Shown here: in pieces, positions 9,176 through 20,795 of the stretch | Numbering within the stretch: the first letter of the stretch is position 1 | Layout: the number at the start of each line of letters is the position of its first letter | Assembly (NCBI GenBank): GCA_964030785.1 | Contig: OZ034968.1 | Location: 54,595,730 to 54,659,729, forward strand | DNA length: 64,000 nucleotides | Source of the DNA: Siderastrea siderea | Lineage: Eukaryota > Cnidaria > Anthozoa > Scleractinia > Rhizangiidae | Reading direction: 5' to 3' | The notes under the pieces: model-generated | Databases searched by the model: none | Seen by the model: the letters and a program-made list of their open reading frames with translations, nothing else | Told to the model about the DNA's origin: nothing | Program-made: the position numbers and the translations under genes

Positions 9176-9577
9176 TTAAGGACGGTGCCTCCTAATACAG
9201 ATGTATTTTTGCAAAGGTTATGACTATGGGGAAAAATTAGCTCTCAGCAAGGGTTATCGGAATCCAAAAAGAAGAATGTGGGTAACCACGCATTTTTCAG
9301 AGATAATTAAGCAACCATAATTCTAAAAAAGCGTTAAAATACAAAGAATGTATGGTAATTTCTTTCCAAATTTAAGCTCAATTATCTCTGAAAAATGCGT
9401 GGTTACCCCCAATTTTCTTTTTGGATTGTTATAGCCCTTGCTAAGAGCTGCTTTTTCCACATAGGCATAAACCGCGCAAAAATATTGTTGTGTTAGAGAG
9501 CAAATTCCTTAAGAAAAGCGAATATCCCGAGATGCGCAGAACGTAAGCGCGGAAAAAAAAGGAGGCGCCGTCCTTAA
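9176..9577. mobile_element. TTAA-flanked MITE (piggyBac-like)
   Basis: The ends are inverted, TTAAGGACGGTGCCTCC-like on the left and GGAGGCGCCGTCCTTAA on the right (ends at 9577), each bounded by TTAA. Inside, a second inverted pair covers roughly 9235-9310 and 9370-9450, so the whole unit folds back. The length of about 0.4 kb, no ORF and TTAA target sites point to a non-autonomous piggyBac-type element. The left coordinate is good to a few bases. Confidence 0.6.
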
Positions 9578-11053
9578 AACATACAATGGATCATCGCGGG
9601 CTTTTGTGTTGTGATTTCTGTCAAAATTTTAGAACTCTTTAAGCATTTTTAGCACTTCTTTCAGTTTAAGGTGAATTTTGGTGATCCTTTAAAATGCTGA
9701 AATAATTAATGTCCCCACCTTCCGTATAGAGCAAGCGCAAAAGGCACCTCTTTCAGGGGGAGCCTCCCCGGCGTACGTATATCCCACTATAGGGGTACCC
9801 CCAGGGATCCTCTTGAACTTACGACTTTGCGATTACGTTGTTATTTTTATAAGTTGTCGAAGAATTAAAGGTAAAATCGTCCATTGAACGTTTTGATATT
9901 TAGTCTGTCAGTTATCAGATGACTAAATGTGTGGTTTATGGCCACGAGTTGATGCAAAGAGATCCGTGCAAACAGTAAGACTATAAATGAACGACTTAAG
10001 TTAACTATCGATCACTCATCAATCATTTATCGATCACAGTCATTTATTTCATTGATGACACGTATTTCATTGATCAGGTATGGCTATCGCACACCAGGGG
10101 AGGGTGAGTGGAAGGGGGGGGGGGGGGGGGGTGGATCCAGGCATTGTAGTAAGCTCAGTTCTGTTGACTAAACGTTTCCTGTTGGTAAAACCTTTGTGCA
10201 AAGTCAAGGACGAACGCTTTTAAGCGTTTTAAAAATGGTTTACCATGCGTCGTCTAGTGGCAACGCTCAGTTCGTCTCCAACTTATCCCATTGATTTTCC
10301 TTTAATTTTGGTTCAATCATTTTAACTCCAATTCTTCATACGAATTTCTTCCTATTCTTAGTCAACTGGAAAACATTGTCTTCTCTAAACGAATTCATTT
10401 TTACATGGAAATCTCACTTGCATGTATAGTTCGAAAAAAAGAAAGTTAAAAAAGTTGTCTTGCTCAACATGCTAGCAGTTCTTAGCTGTTTTTTTAGGAC
10501 GGAAGTCGTAACTAAAAAAACGGAAGTCGCGCAGACTTATCAGGTCTTCTCGGAAACTAAAAAACACTTCAGTGCTTATGCATGCGTGACGTAGGTTAAA
10601 AATGGAACAAGTCAAACCGGATCTTCGTTCAGTCGGAGAGTTCAGAAGGTCGGAAGAAAAGCGGATTAATTCTAATTCAAAATACACAGTGAGTGTATCC
10701 GCAAATGAAATGCTAAAATCTACGCCTTTCTCTCTAGTCTAAGATAAAAGAGGAAGTCAAGGCCTCATTAGAGGAGACCAAATTCGTGATCAAACAGCCC
10801 GAGCCAGTGCAGTAGTGGGACACGAAAGTTGTAACCAAGGAAACAACAAAAAAAGGTCACGTTCTCCAGTAGCCTCCATCACGTTTGCTAGTTTTCTTTG
10901 AAATCACTTCACTTGACTTCAGTGCACGTGAATGCCGCGTGACGTGAGCCGAAAGAAGAAAGAGAAGTGACGTGAGCTGAAAAAGGATTTGATTTCCGAT
11001 TCAACGACATTGAGAAGCTAACATCGACTACTAGTTTTTATCTGTCCTGAATA
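9578..11053. other. Upstream region of the 7-TM gene; poly-G run
   Basis: No gene is supported here. A run of about 18-20 G lies near 10,111-10,131, which is often a problem for sequencing. The last 200 bases before 11,054 would hold the 5' UTR and promoter of the receptor-like gene. No clear TATA box is seen. Confidence 0.4.
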
Positions 11054-11768
11054 ATGGAAGAGGAACATATTGTCACGGGAGATGGAATTCATAACGGAAG
11101 TGAACTGGAACCACTTCTTGTTCGTCAACAACTGACTTACCTGAACTTTCGCTTTGGTCGAGAACAGAAAGACACTGATAAATGCGCTGGGTTTGTGCTC
11201 GCTGTTTTCAAATTTTGCTTTTGTTCGCTTGGATTATGGGGACATCAGGCGTGGAACTACATCCCTCGCGTTCTTCTTGGCGCAGTTTGTATCTTCCAAG
11301 TCTTTTTCGTGTTATACCAAGAGTTATTTAAAAAGTGCACGAATGCGAACTTCAGTAATTTCACAGATACGAAGAAGCGGGCAATGCTTAATAGTCGTTA
11401 TATGGGTGACACTGACATAACTATATTTTCTCTGGCGTCTGTCTTCTCATACCTTGTTTTCATTGGTTGTTTTATGGCAGCTAAACGTAAAGATTCCGCA
11501 ATGGTGGCTCCCTCACAAGCACTGATGAAAGATATTGCTAGAAAAGACATATTTTGGTTATTTTTTGCTTTTGTTCAGATTACGCTGTTGTTTCTGAGCA
11601 CGGTGAGCTTGGTTTACATACTCTTAATTGATAATCCTACTGATGCTGGTCCTGCTGAAGGTTCATTTTGCAAACGCTTTGGAGCGTCAGTAGCAGCAGC
11701 TCAGGTCTTGTTATACTGGGTATCACTTAACACTTGTCACATCTTTGCCGTCAGTTGCTTGGCTCTTG
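11054..11768 (+). CDS. Predicted 7-TM receptor-like protein, exon 1 of 3
   Basis: Exon 1 encodes about 238 residues starting MEEEHIVTGDG and ends at a canonical donor (CTTG|GTAAGC) in phase 1. Together with 14,635-14,970 and 15,617-15,828 the coding length is 1,263 nt, which gives 420 residues and a stop, with phases that join correctly at both junctions. Hydrophobic segments count to seven: four in this exon (near residues 75-98, 125-147, 168-195, 208-236), two in exon 2 and one in exon 3. The C-terminus is only a few residues past the last helix. A seven-helix protein with a tiny tail recalls the insect gustatory receptor/GRL superfamily, known in cnidarians. That family call is tentative. 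Without splicing the frame runs on to a stop at 11,851. Confidence 0.6.
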
Positions 11769-12056
11769 GTAAGCTATCCTGGTCTTTTCTTGTTAGGAGT
11801 AGTTATTACTTTCAGATATTGGAAGTTAACGCTTGTGTTAAATTAAATTAAATTAAATCGAGCTGAAGGGGAAAATAGTCTAGAATCAAGGAAGTTCAGA
11901 ATTAACGCTAAAGTTCCTTCCAAATGAAGAAAATTAACGCGAGTGTAGAGGTCTCGTATCCTAGGAAGAGTACAGTAAGATGATCTTTTCAGGTGCATTT
12001 TTCTGAAATACACTGAACTGTGCGTCGAGGGAAAATTCACAGGATGACAAAATTAT

Positions 12057-12650
12057 CGTACATAATTGAAAACTTCACAGAATTGCACACGAATGTGTAA
12101 ATCAACATAGCTGGAAGGAAATATAGCCTAGGGAAGGCTGGGAACTACAAAGAGAGAGTGCGCTGAACGAAAATCAAAAGTCGCGTCTGACGCAAGATAT
12201 ATCGTACATGCACACTGGGCGTCAAAGGGTTTTAACTTTATATTGAAATATGTCGTACATAATTGAAAACTTCACAGAATTGCACACGAATGTGTAAATC
12301 AAGATAGCTGGAAGGAAATATAGCCTAGGGAAGGCTGGGAACTACAAAGAGAGAGAGCGCTGAACGAAAATCAAGAGTCGCGTCTGGCGCAAGACATATC
12401 ATACATGCACACTGGGCGTCAAAGGGTTTTAACTTTATATTGAAATATGTCGTACATAATTGAAAACTTCACAGAATTGCACACGAATGTGTAAATCAAG
12501 ATAGCTGGAAGGAAATATAGCCTAGGGAAGGCTGGGAACTACAAAGAGAGAGAGCGCTGAACGAAAATCAAAAGTCGCGTCTGGCGCAAGACATACCGTA
12601 CCTGCACACTGGGCGTCAAAGGGTTTTAACTTTATATTGAAATATGTCAA
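12057..12650. repeat. 197-bp tandem repeat, three copies, in intron 1
   Basis: Units start at 12,057, 12,254 and 12,451 with CGTACATAATTGAAAAC and are almost identical. The array ends near 12,648. It lies in the first intron of the 7-TM gene. It has no ORF and is most likely a minisatellite. Confidence 0.9.
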
Positions 12651-13689
12651 ACATAGAAAGTTTTGGTTAAGCATCAGATTTGCTATAGTTAAGAACAGGA
12701 TTCACATAATGGAGTCAAAATGATAGAAATTAACGTTGTGGAAATTATGCAGGTATCAATCAGTTTAGACGGAGAGCGGGGAGGGATAGGGCAAAGGTGC
12801 CGTGCGGCATCTGAATGTTTTTTGCAATTTTTTTTGTCAAATTCCTGACCCTTGGGACTGAAAAATAGTTCAAATTTGATAAAATATCCACACCTGGGGA
12901 TAACACTGAACGGTGTAATGTCATGTATTAAAACTAATGAAGTAATTTGAAATGAACGTTTCTAGCTCCTGTTATCGAAAAAAAGAGAATCCCCGAGAGT
13001 TGTAAATTGTTTCCCAGTAGCGGAAAAGGTGTTGAGAGGATATTGCATTCATCATTAATTGAGCTTCAATTATCTGTGCAGGAAGTAAGTGATCTGAGCT
13101 GTATTAAATATTGGAACTACACCGACTTAATTAAACAGGAACGTTTTCAATGTACCTTTCCAGAAAGATTACATCCCTTTTTTTTACCTGTTAGTCAACA
13201 AAGTGAAATACTACAAAATCGTCACGTGTAGTTGAATGAGGAAAGGTTTATACACGGACCTCTATGTACTCTGATAATCATCACCTCATCCCATAGAAAT
13301 AAAAATATAATAGTTTTAGGCCATCGTTACACAGTTTGACTTCAATGTCTCCTGGAAAACGAGTTTAGGACCCAGTACTCTGCACGGTTAAATTCAAATG
13401 GACCCAGTCCTCTGCACAGTCAAATTCAAATGTCCGCAGCATGGGGCAAAAATTGCGGTCAAATTCCCCAGACAGGGGACAGCAGAAGTGTTCAATTGCC
13501 GCACCTCCGCCTGTACCCCATCTCCCCCCCCCCCTCGTCCGTCTGAACATTGATTCCTGCATTAATTAACGTTCCACCATGTTGTGGTCGCGAAAATAAC
13601 GCTCCTATCCCATTAGTTTCTTTAATAAGGTGAACACCACTGTATGACGTATGGAAATTACCTAGCCTTCCCAAGTAACCGACCAAGTG

Positions 13690-13926
13690 ACTGCCTGACT
13701 AACCTAACGACTGACAGGCCGAATGCGACCGACTGACCAACCGACTGGCTGAAGAACTGACTGGCTGGTTGACTGGCGAACTGACACATTAAATGACTGT
13801 CTGGCTGGCAAACTGTTTGACAGACTGACTGACTGACTGACTGACTGACTGGCTGACCGGTTAACTGACCGAATGATTCACTGGCTGGCTATCTGACTGA
13901 TACACTGACTGACTGACTGACTGACT

Positions 13927-13969
<43 letters not shown>

Positions 13970-14520
13970 AGACTGAATTACTGGCTGGCCGACTAGCTAA
14001 TTGATTGATTTACAGTCTGGCTGACTCACTGACTGCTAGCAGGCTGGCTGAATTGCTATCTGACTGAATGACTGCCTGACTGACTGACTTAATTACTGGA
14101 TGGCCGACTGGGGGATTGATTTACTGACAGTGTAACTGACTTACTGACTGATAGCAGGCCGGCTCAATGGCTAACTGACTGACTGGTTGGCTGACTGAAT
14201 AACTGACTGCCTGACTGGTCAACTGTTTGACTGACTTACTAACTAACTGACTCACTGACCAACTAATTGACTTTCTGACTGGCTGACTAACTGACTGAAG
14301 GACATGCTGAATAACTGACTGACTGACTAACTTACTGACAGAAGGACTGACTGACCACCTAATTGACTGACTGACTAACTGGCTGACTGGCCGTGAATGG
14401 CTGACTAACTGACTGACTGTCCAACTAATTGACTGACTGACAAACTGACTGACTGACTGACTGAATGGATGGCTGATTAACCGACTGTTTGACAGATTGG
14501 AAAGCTGACTGACTAAAACT
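13690..14520. repeat. Degenerate (CTGA)n tetranucleotide array in intron 1
   Basis: More than 800 bases built from CTGA/GACT steps, with perfect runs at about 13,823-13,848 and 13,903-13,950 and decayed copies elsewhere. It is non-coding. Confidence 0.9.
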
Positions 14521-14634
14521 AAAACTGTCTAGCTGGATAACCCGCCGACTGATTGATTGGTTTACACTGTAATTAACAACTGGCTCGCTTGCTTACCTTT
14601 TACACCAACTTACTTATTATGTTACTTAAACTAG

Positions 14635-14970
14635 GTACTTTTGCACAGGACACCTTGAGACTCATCCAGGATGTTCAAAGCGGTACCCTCGATGATGTCA
14701 TCAGAATTCATGAAGACCTGTGCACAGTAGTTTTTAATACCGTGTCAGCCTACAGTGTGTGGTTTGTGCTGCACTGGTTCTCTTATGGAGCAGGCGTCCT
14801 CCTGGCTGTCATGTGTTTATCTGCACAACTAGAAGTAATAGAGCTCTTCAAGGACAAGAATCAAACTCTCACACTGAATCTGGGTTATTGGGCGTTTCTC
14901 TTTCTTTGTTTTCTGTATTTGTTTCTACTCCCTTGTGTATATGCTGCACGGATCACAGGCCATTGCGCCG
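14635..14970 (+). CDS. 7-TM receptor-like protein, exon 2
   Basis: The acceptor TTAAACTAG|GT at 14,634/14,635 and the donor GCCG|GTAAGA at 14,970/14,971 bound a 336-nt exon that keeps the phase-1 frame of exon 1. It encodes about 112 residues with two hydrophobic helices (near VWFVLHWFSYGAGVLLAVM and YWAFLFLCFLYLFLLPCVY). An alternative acceptor, TTGCACAG at 14,648, would put the exon out of frame. Confidence 0.55.
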
Positions 14971-15039
14971 GTAAGATTCAGACAATTTGAAGGCACTACA
15001 TATACTATCTAAATGGTCCATTAAATGCCTGCCTACCAA

Positions 15040-15160
15040 CCAACAACCAACCAACCAACCATCCTTCCATCCATTAATCTGTCCATCCTTTCATCCGTCG
15101 GTCGGTCGGTCGGTCGGTCGGTCGGTCGGTCGGTCGGTCGGTCAGTCGATCTTTTGGTCG
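15040..15160. repeat. (ACCA)n and (GGTC)n microsatellites in intron 2
   Basis: An ACCAACC-rich run near 15,038-15,062 and a perfect GGTC run of about 13 units near 15,096-15,147 lie in the second intron of the 7-TM gene. Confidence 0.9.
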
Positions 15161-15616
15161 GTCAGTCACTCTGTCAATCGCTCAAATAATAATTGATTAA
15201 TTGATCAATCAATTGTTTAATCGCTGAATCGCTCAATTGAACAATCAAAGTTTCGCTCAAGTGACCAAAATAAAAATATAGCTCTAAATTTTGTTTCCAT
15301 CCATGCTTTCCATGTAGTTCACATGATACTTTTTCTCGTGGTATATAAATGAAATTGAAGCCAAGTCAGTCGCCAAGGAAAAAAGTCAAAAGTCACGAAT
15401 CCACAGCACGTTTTGCTGTGTTTTCAGCAGGGTAATAGATTTTATTGTAAGTATATAGCGTAGATGTGACAAAACTTCGGATTTTTACCTTAGGCAAAAC
15501 GACTTCCAATCGTTTTCTTAGGCCAACTGAGCTGAACGGTAATCATCGACTATTATATTCTGTGCACTCCAGAATGCTTTGCACCCGTAATATTTTTCCC
15601 TTCTTTGCTTTTGAAG

Positions 15617-15828
15617 GTATCTACGAAAAAATCAACTGCACCACATCTGCTGACTGGAATGAAGGCCATCCGTTCAAAGATCGCCGCAACATCGTGCTGT
15701 TCATTTCTTATGCCAAAGATAGGCATTGTGGGTTTAAAGTTGGCAGAATCACTTTTAACACTTCTCTGGCCTGGTTGTCCTTTTTCCTAGGGCTTGCCGC
15801 CTTAGTTTATCACTTTTACCCCCGTTAA
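15617..15828 (+). CDS. 7-TM receptor-like protein, exon 3 (terminal)
   Basis: The acceptor TTTTGAAG|GT at 15,616/15,617 restores the frame from exon 2 by completing a Gly codon. The exon encodes about 70 residues with one helix (TSLAWLSFFLGLAALVYHF) and a TAA stop at 15,826-15,828 three residues after the helix. It may carry a conserved loop with two Cys (NCTT, RHCGF). Confidence 0.55.
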
Positions 15829-17259
15829 TCCATCTAGTTACGGCCGATCTTCAGACTACACGATGTCATTATGTTTTTTCTTGCTTGTAAGCAATCGGCT
15901 GTAACTAGGAACTACCCACAGCTAATTCTGTTTTTACTCGTGGGTTTCATTTTAAATTCGTAAAAAAGATCGGCAAATATGGTTCGGCACGTACGGATAC
16001 GCCCAATTTGAATCAAAGTCACATTAGATACGGCGGCATACGTGCCTTGTATTTTAATTACGACGTCTGTTCTACTCAATCGCGCGGTAAAAAACATCTG
16101 GTCTTCAAACATATGCAAGCTTTGTTTTTCTAGAACTTTAGTCCTGTTGCCAGAACTCATCTTACTCCACACTGCAAGAGGGGCTGAAACCCTGGTGATC
16201 CACCGAACCTCATCAGGGTTTACCCTCTTGTAGGGTAGGGTGAGGTGAGTTCTGGCGATAGGACTACTATACATTCCTACTCGACAGCCATACGTTTAAA
16301 CAAATGTTGCAACATTGCACTATTAGGCTAGAAACCTCAGGAGCTTTTCTTGGCTTAGCTGGAGGACTCCCTCTGCCGATAACTACAGAAAAACGGTAGC
16401 TGAAGTTGTAAGTTCAACACTTTAGAAACTTGAACAAAAGGAGAACACAAAAAGCGGTTACCTAGCTGATAGACTAGGCCCAAAATCAAGTGCAATTTTA
16501 CCAGCATTTGAAAACATCCTGAAGGATTTCCATCAAAGATTTGGAAAAGGGGACAAGGCGTCCTTTAGTGAGTCAGGACCTTATCCGGTTGTCTTCACTA
16601 CCTTCTTAACTACCAAGGTTGCTCAAGAAAATCACGTTCTTTCGTGCTTCAATATTAATATTTAATGTAAGCCTGAAAAGATATGTTTTTAGATGGCGCT
16701 TAAATGTATCTAGGTTGTCTATCAGGGTTCCTTAGGTAGTGAATTCCACAACGTAGAAGCAGCCACGGCAAACGCCTTATCACGAAGTGTCCTTCCAGAT
16801 TTAATGGCCGGAAAAGAAAGCAGTAGACTGTTTGTAGATTTAAGATTACGTCTAGAATACTTAACTTGGAGTAAATGACTAAGGTAAACCAATAAAAGGC
16901 CATGAATGGCTTTAAACGTAATTGGAGCACCTTAAAATCAACACGGAACTTTTACTGTAAACATAAGAATTGTAATTTTAGATATTTAATTGTAATTTTA
17001 ATCTTAAATTTAAATACACGACCCCACAAGCTTTTAGCTTTTATTATTATCGTGTTAAAATAAAGTTTCATCTATCTATCTATCTACAGGAAGCCAGTGC
17101 AGGTCGCGTAAGATCGGAGTTATGTGGAAAAACCGCGGCACATTGGACCCTTGCAGATACATTAAGAACGAGGGCAACTCGGTCCTCCAAGACAAAGCTT
17201 GTTAAAGGCTATTTAGCTGAAAAGACGAGATTATGTATTACATTATTTGATTTAGCTAG
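15829..17259. other. Intergenic repeats; small foldback at 16,138-16,268
   Basis: No gene is supported here. TAGTCCTGTTGCCAGAACTC (16,138 onward) and its inverted copy ending near 16,268 make a roughly 130-bp foldback. A (CTAT)n microsatellite lies near 17,070-17,087, right after an AATAAAG-like signal, as at the tail of a retroelement. An open frame at 15,912-16,274 (minus) is repeat sequence. Confidence 0.5.
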
Positions 17260-17644
17260 TTTCCCGCGTTTGTTTACTATTTTTGTTGCGTCTTCTCCAC
17301 ATGCGGGCAAATGTTTTCATAAGATTGTTTACTGTTACAGTAAGGCTGAGCATTTTGTTTATAGCTGGCCCAGTCGGTGCTGGACACGCTTTGCAGGCTG
17401 TATGATGAGATGCTCATGTAAAGCCTTGGACAAACTGGGTGTTCAACGTAAATGGTTGAATTCAAACATGTATTCAAAGTTTAACGCGTTTGGTCACCCT
17501 GTTGAATGATGCTGATTCAACTTTTCTTTGGTTCTTAGGTGTGAGCAACAATGTTTAAGTTCAAATAAAAAATAAGTGTAAAGAAGATCCTCGCAGTTAT
17601 TAACGCAACTTATGCAGTTGCGAAAAGAAAGCCTGAAAAAGTCA

Positions 17645-17715
17645 GGCTTGCCGAGATTCGAACCCTGACCTCTGCGATACCGGTGCAGCGCTCTAACCAA
17701 TTGAGCTAACAAGCC
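17645..17715 (-). tRNA. tRNA-like sequence, GGT anticodon position (SINE head?)
   Basis: Read on the minus strand: acceptor GGCTTGT against GCAAGCC, D arm GCTCAATTGGTTAGAGC, an anticodon loop CCGGTAT and a T loop GGTTCGAATC. A and B boxes are good. Position 33 is C and not U, the fifth anticodon pair is A-C, and the T stem is imperfect, so it is probably a tRNA-derived SINE head or pseudogene and not a working tRNA-Thr. Confidence 0.45.
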
Positions 17716-18004
17716 AACTGGGAGCCGGTCATTAAATTGGTTCGTAATATACCCGGGAAAGATGAAGATGAAATAATGAATATATGAAACTCATATATTT
17801 GAACTGCGGAATGAAGAAATAAGTGTAAAGAAGATCCTCGCAGTTATTAACGCAACTTATGCAGTTGCGTTAATAACTGCGAGGATCTTCTTTACACTTA
17901 TTTCTTCATTCCGCAGTTCAAATATATGAGTTTCATATATTCATTATTTCATCTTCATCTTTCCCGGGTATATTACGAACCAATTTAATGACCGGCTCCC
18001 AGTT

Positions 18005-18075
18005 GGCTTGTTAGCTCAATTGGTTAGAGCGCTGCACCGGTATCGCAGAGGTCAGGGTTCGAATCTCGGCAAGCC
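18005..18075 (+). tRNA. tRNA-like sequence, second palindrome arm
   Basis: Identical to the copy at 17,645-17,715 but on the plus strand, with the same flaws in the anticodon and T stems. It is followed by TCAGGCTTTCTTTTCG, which could end Pol III transcription only weakly. Confidence 0.45.
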
Positions 18076-18199
18076 TGACTTTTTCAGGCTTTCTTTTCGC
18101 AACTGCATAAGTTGCGTTAATAACTGCGAGGATCTTCTTTACACTTATTTCTTCATTCCGCAGTTCAAATATATGAGTTTCATATATTCATTATTTCAA

Positions 18200-19689
18200 T
18201 GTTTAAGTTCGTTTGGTTTCTTAGTCCAACATCGTCCTACAAGTTAAAGTTGTATTCAACAATGTTGGATGATGTTGAATTCGCTTAACGAAAACCTTAC
18301 ATCATGTTGCCGTTTGTTCTCATTAAGTTCAACTTGTAATGCTTGTGCTGCCCATGTGATCAACTGTGTCTATCCGATATGGGCAGTGGGGTTATACTCC
18401 CATATAAGCTCCATGGGTTTGTACCACTGTGCCAGGGTGTGATTTTCAACCAGTTTAGTTTAGAATTTAGGAATCCGGCCATACCGGATTTAAAATTTAC
18501 AAACTAAATTATAACAATTAATAATTCGGTTGTGATCAAGGACAGCTATTTTGTGCTAAGGCTCAGATTATGAGAAAATTGCAAGAGTGAATTTCGGTGA
18601 AATCAAGCATGCCGCTGCACATCGAAATGTTATTTCATCTTTTATTCTCTAAGAATCTGTAAAATGTATATATTCTTGACATACGATATTTTTTAAACAC
18701 GGCACTTGACACAGCATAGCTCTCAGATGATACAATTTATCAGCTGATTAGTTTAGTTTAATGTCAGTTAAATCGCGGGTCATAATACGTACAGGTAATG
18801 GGAATCAGGAAATGATCAACAAAGGTCAATTGTCCCCAGTAAGGAGAATTTGTATAATGATGCTGCAGAGGCTTAAAGGGTTAAAAATAAAAAGGCGAAG
18901 TAGCTTTGAAACCCGCCTAAACCTGTCACTTCATACAGCTCGTTTTGACGTCTTCTTTGTGAATTTTTGCTTTCCTTTGTTATTTAAGCCACCAGACATC
19001 TCATGTGGTAAATATGTAAAGACGTTAGCAGCTAAGGACTCCAAAAGTGGCCGTAGGTCGTATTTAACGAGGTGGTGGCATTAGCGAGCCCTGGCGGATT
19101 CTCTTGAGAATTTTCCGTGGGTGTGTTGCACCCTTTTCTTGAAACCCCCACCCTATCTCAGACTAAAACACGTAATTTTCAAACTGGTTAAAATCCGTAT
19201 TCACCTTCAGACCCAAGCGGCTCAAAACCCTCACCTCACATTCCTATATACCTTATACAAGGGAGTGTCTCTCCCTTCCCCCTCTCCCCCCCCCCCTCCC
19301 GGGTAACGAAGCTTCCAAATTAAGAAAATGACTTAGCTGTCTTTTAGGCCCCAAAAGGGGGACGTAATAAGGAAATGGTCGTAAGGAGGGTTACGTTGTA
19401 TTTTTCATATTGTAAGTTTTGACTTGTATTTCATCAATGGAATAAAGAGCATTGTTTTTGCTTGGCCGATTATTGCGATGATTTATTGTTTGTACATAGT
19501 ATATTTACTGACGTTGAATTCTCAGCATAGAGGAAGATACTCAATGCAGGAACCCATGATGATTCAGTGCTATTATTGCTCGACGTGGCGTTGATCACGC
19601 GAACACAGAGTCACTTTCATATGATTGAGGGGTCGATTAACACAATCGTGGGAAAACAAACTCTGAGGATATGATGAACACCCAAGAGT
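18200..19689. other. Non-coding DNA left of Polinton B
   Basis: This is the rest of segmental copy A. A C-rich run (CTCCCCCCCCCC) lies near 19,281-19,298. No supported gene. Confidence 0.5.
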
Positions 19690-19695
19690 GACAAC
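19690..19695. other. Target-site duplication GACAAC, left
   Basis: The six bases GACAAC directly precede the AGT end of element B and recur exactly at 42,160-42,165 after its other end. Six-base duplications are the Polinton hallmark. Confidence 0.95.
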
Positions 19696-20223
19696 AGTAG
19701 TAATGTACGTCCGTATGGCACAAATGGAGGCTTCTGATTGGTCGGTGACGTCATGACCGGAACCGGAAGTGACGTGTTTTTTTAATAGGGGAAAACCGCT
19801 GACCAGTTGGAAAAAGGGATGGCGGGCTCATGCAACCGGAAGTCACGTGATTTGGAATGGGAAACCGCTGACCAGTTGGAAAAAGGGATGGCAGGCTCAT
19901 GCAACCGGAAGTCACGTGATTTGGAAAGGGAAACCGCTGACGAGTAGGAAAAAGGGATCGTGGGCTCAAGGGGAAGTAAACCCGCTGAGAAAACGTGGGC
20001 TCAAAGTCCAAAGTCCAATGGTGGGAACGAGGGTGGTCCTTGAGTCTAAAAAAACAAGAAAATAAAAAAAATAATTTATTGTCAACTTTTTTTTTTCACA
20101 ACAAGTGAGAGAAAACAAAGTCTAATAGGGGTGGCTTGCGACGGGTCCATGATTCGATGTCTTCTTAATAGGATCTTGCTCATGCTTGGCTTTCTTCTCT
20201 CTGATGCCAGCCAGTCTGGCATG
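19696..20223. repeat. Left terminal inverted repeat of element B
   Basis: 528 bp, matching the reverse complement of 41,696-42,159. It contains three tandem copies of a roughly 69-bp unit (starts near 19,793, 19,862, 19,931) with GGAAGTCACGTGA boxes. The right repeat has one copy fewer, which explains the length difference. TGACGTCA (CRE-like) and CACGTG boxes might serve as enhancer sites, which is an inference. Open frames within are not genes. Confidence 0.95.
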
Positions 20224-20381
20224 CTCCTCCTGGTATTCTTTTCTTCATCTGATCTTGCGAGCCTTAATGGGCAGGCGCGGGGAAAGAAAATAGTTTAATG
20301 TAAATCATATATCAACATCTTTTATTTGACAACAAGTAGAAAAAAAACGAGTTCAATGTCCAAACATGGGGGTGTCCTTTT

Positions 20382-20771
20382 TTACGCGAAGCTGATACAG
20401 GTTTTCATCCGTCCAATGGCTAGGCTTTTGGTGTGACCCAGAAAGTAGAGGGTTTTGCGGTGAGGCTCATAGGGATCGCGCAGTTCTCCCCAGAATCCTT
20501 GGAGGGCGTGGTTGTTCTCATAGCAAATGCCATACCAGATAGGATTGTTTTTCCAATCGTCCTTGACATGCTGCATAAAATCCGGGTCTTCTTTCCAGTC
20601 TTCATGGAGGACTTCCTGGACGACAAGAGGAACGTGGCAGGTAGAGCATAGGCGGGGCTGATGGTTCTGTTGCTTGGCACAGGCGACATGACAAGGAATA
20701 CCACAGCACCTCAACGTGGTATAATTGGCGAGAGGTGTCAAACAAATCACACATGGTGGGGGTTGAGCCAT
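20382..20771 (-). CDS. RING-like zinc-binding protein
   Basis: A 129-residue protein. The first 48 residues carry a RING-type ligand pattern: C7-x2-C10, C22/C23, C27-H28, C31, H37, C42-x2-C45. A RING with this spacing would act as an E3 ubiquitin ligase domain. The remaining 80 residues are Trp-, His- and Asp-rich with no motif I know. The ATG at 20,769-20,771 precedes the first Cys by six codons. It is the last of a three-gene minus-strand group next to the left terminal repeat. Viral RING proteins often target host defence factors, but there is no direct evidence here. Confidence 0.55.
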   Translation of the reverse strand: MAQPPPCVICLTPLANYTTLRCCGIPCHVACAKQQNHQPRLCSTCHVPLVVQEVLHEDWKEDPDFMQHVKDDWKNNPIWYGICYENNHALQGFWGELRDPYEPHRKTLYFLGHTKSLAIGRMKTCISFA

Positions 20772-20795
20772 CAGGCGAAAGGATCGGCGAAAGGA

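Larger units (their letters stand above)
17571..18149. repeat. Near-perfect 0.58 kb palindrome with a tRNA-like sequence in each arm
   Basis: The arms of about 287 bp are mirror copies around a centre near 17,860 (GCAACT-TATGC-AGTTGC). Each arm contains the same tRNA-like sequence and a CTGACTTTTTCAGGC hairpin. Beyond the right arm, the segment CTTCATTCCGCAGTTC continues as a further copy of inner sequence. It is probably a head-to-head pair of a tRNA-derived SINE. Confidence 0.85.
17260..19480. repeat. Segmental duplication copy A (partner at about 44,400-45,910)
   Basis: Long stretches match 44.4-45.9 kb in the same orientation. Examples are the CGCGTTTxTTTACTAT block (17,265 and 44,418), the TTCGTTTGGTTTCTTAG block (18,209 and 44,526) and the CGAAGCTTCCAAATTAAGAA block (19,307 and 45,702). 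In this copy the palindrome at 17,571-18,149 interrupts the match. The two copies flank Polinton element B. Confidence 0.65.

Noticed and set aside
15912..16274. 120-residue minus-strand frame
   Set aside because: It covers a foldback repeat and looks like a dispersed repeat translation. There is no start context and no conserved domain.
17645..18075. Functional tRNA-Thr(GGT) pair
   Set aside because: C at position 33, a mismatched anticodon stem and an imperfect T stem argue for a SINE head. Kept as tRNA-like only.
17494..18247. Twin open frames starting MLAQLVRALHRYRRGQG
   Set aside because: They are translations of the tRNA-like sequence in the two palindrome arms, not proteins.
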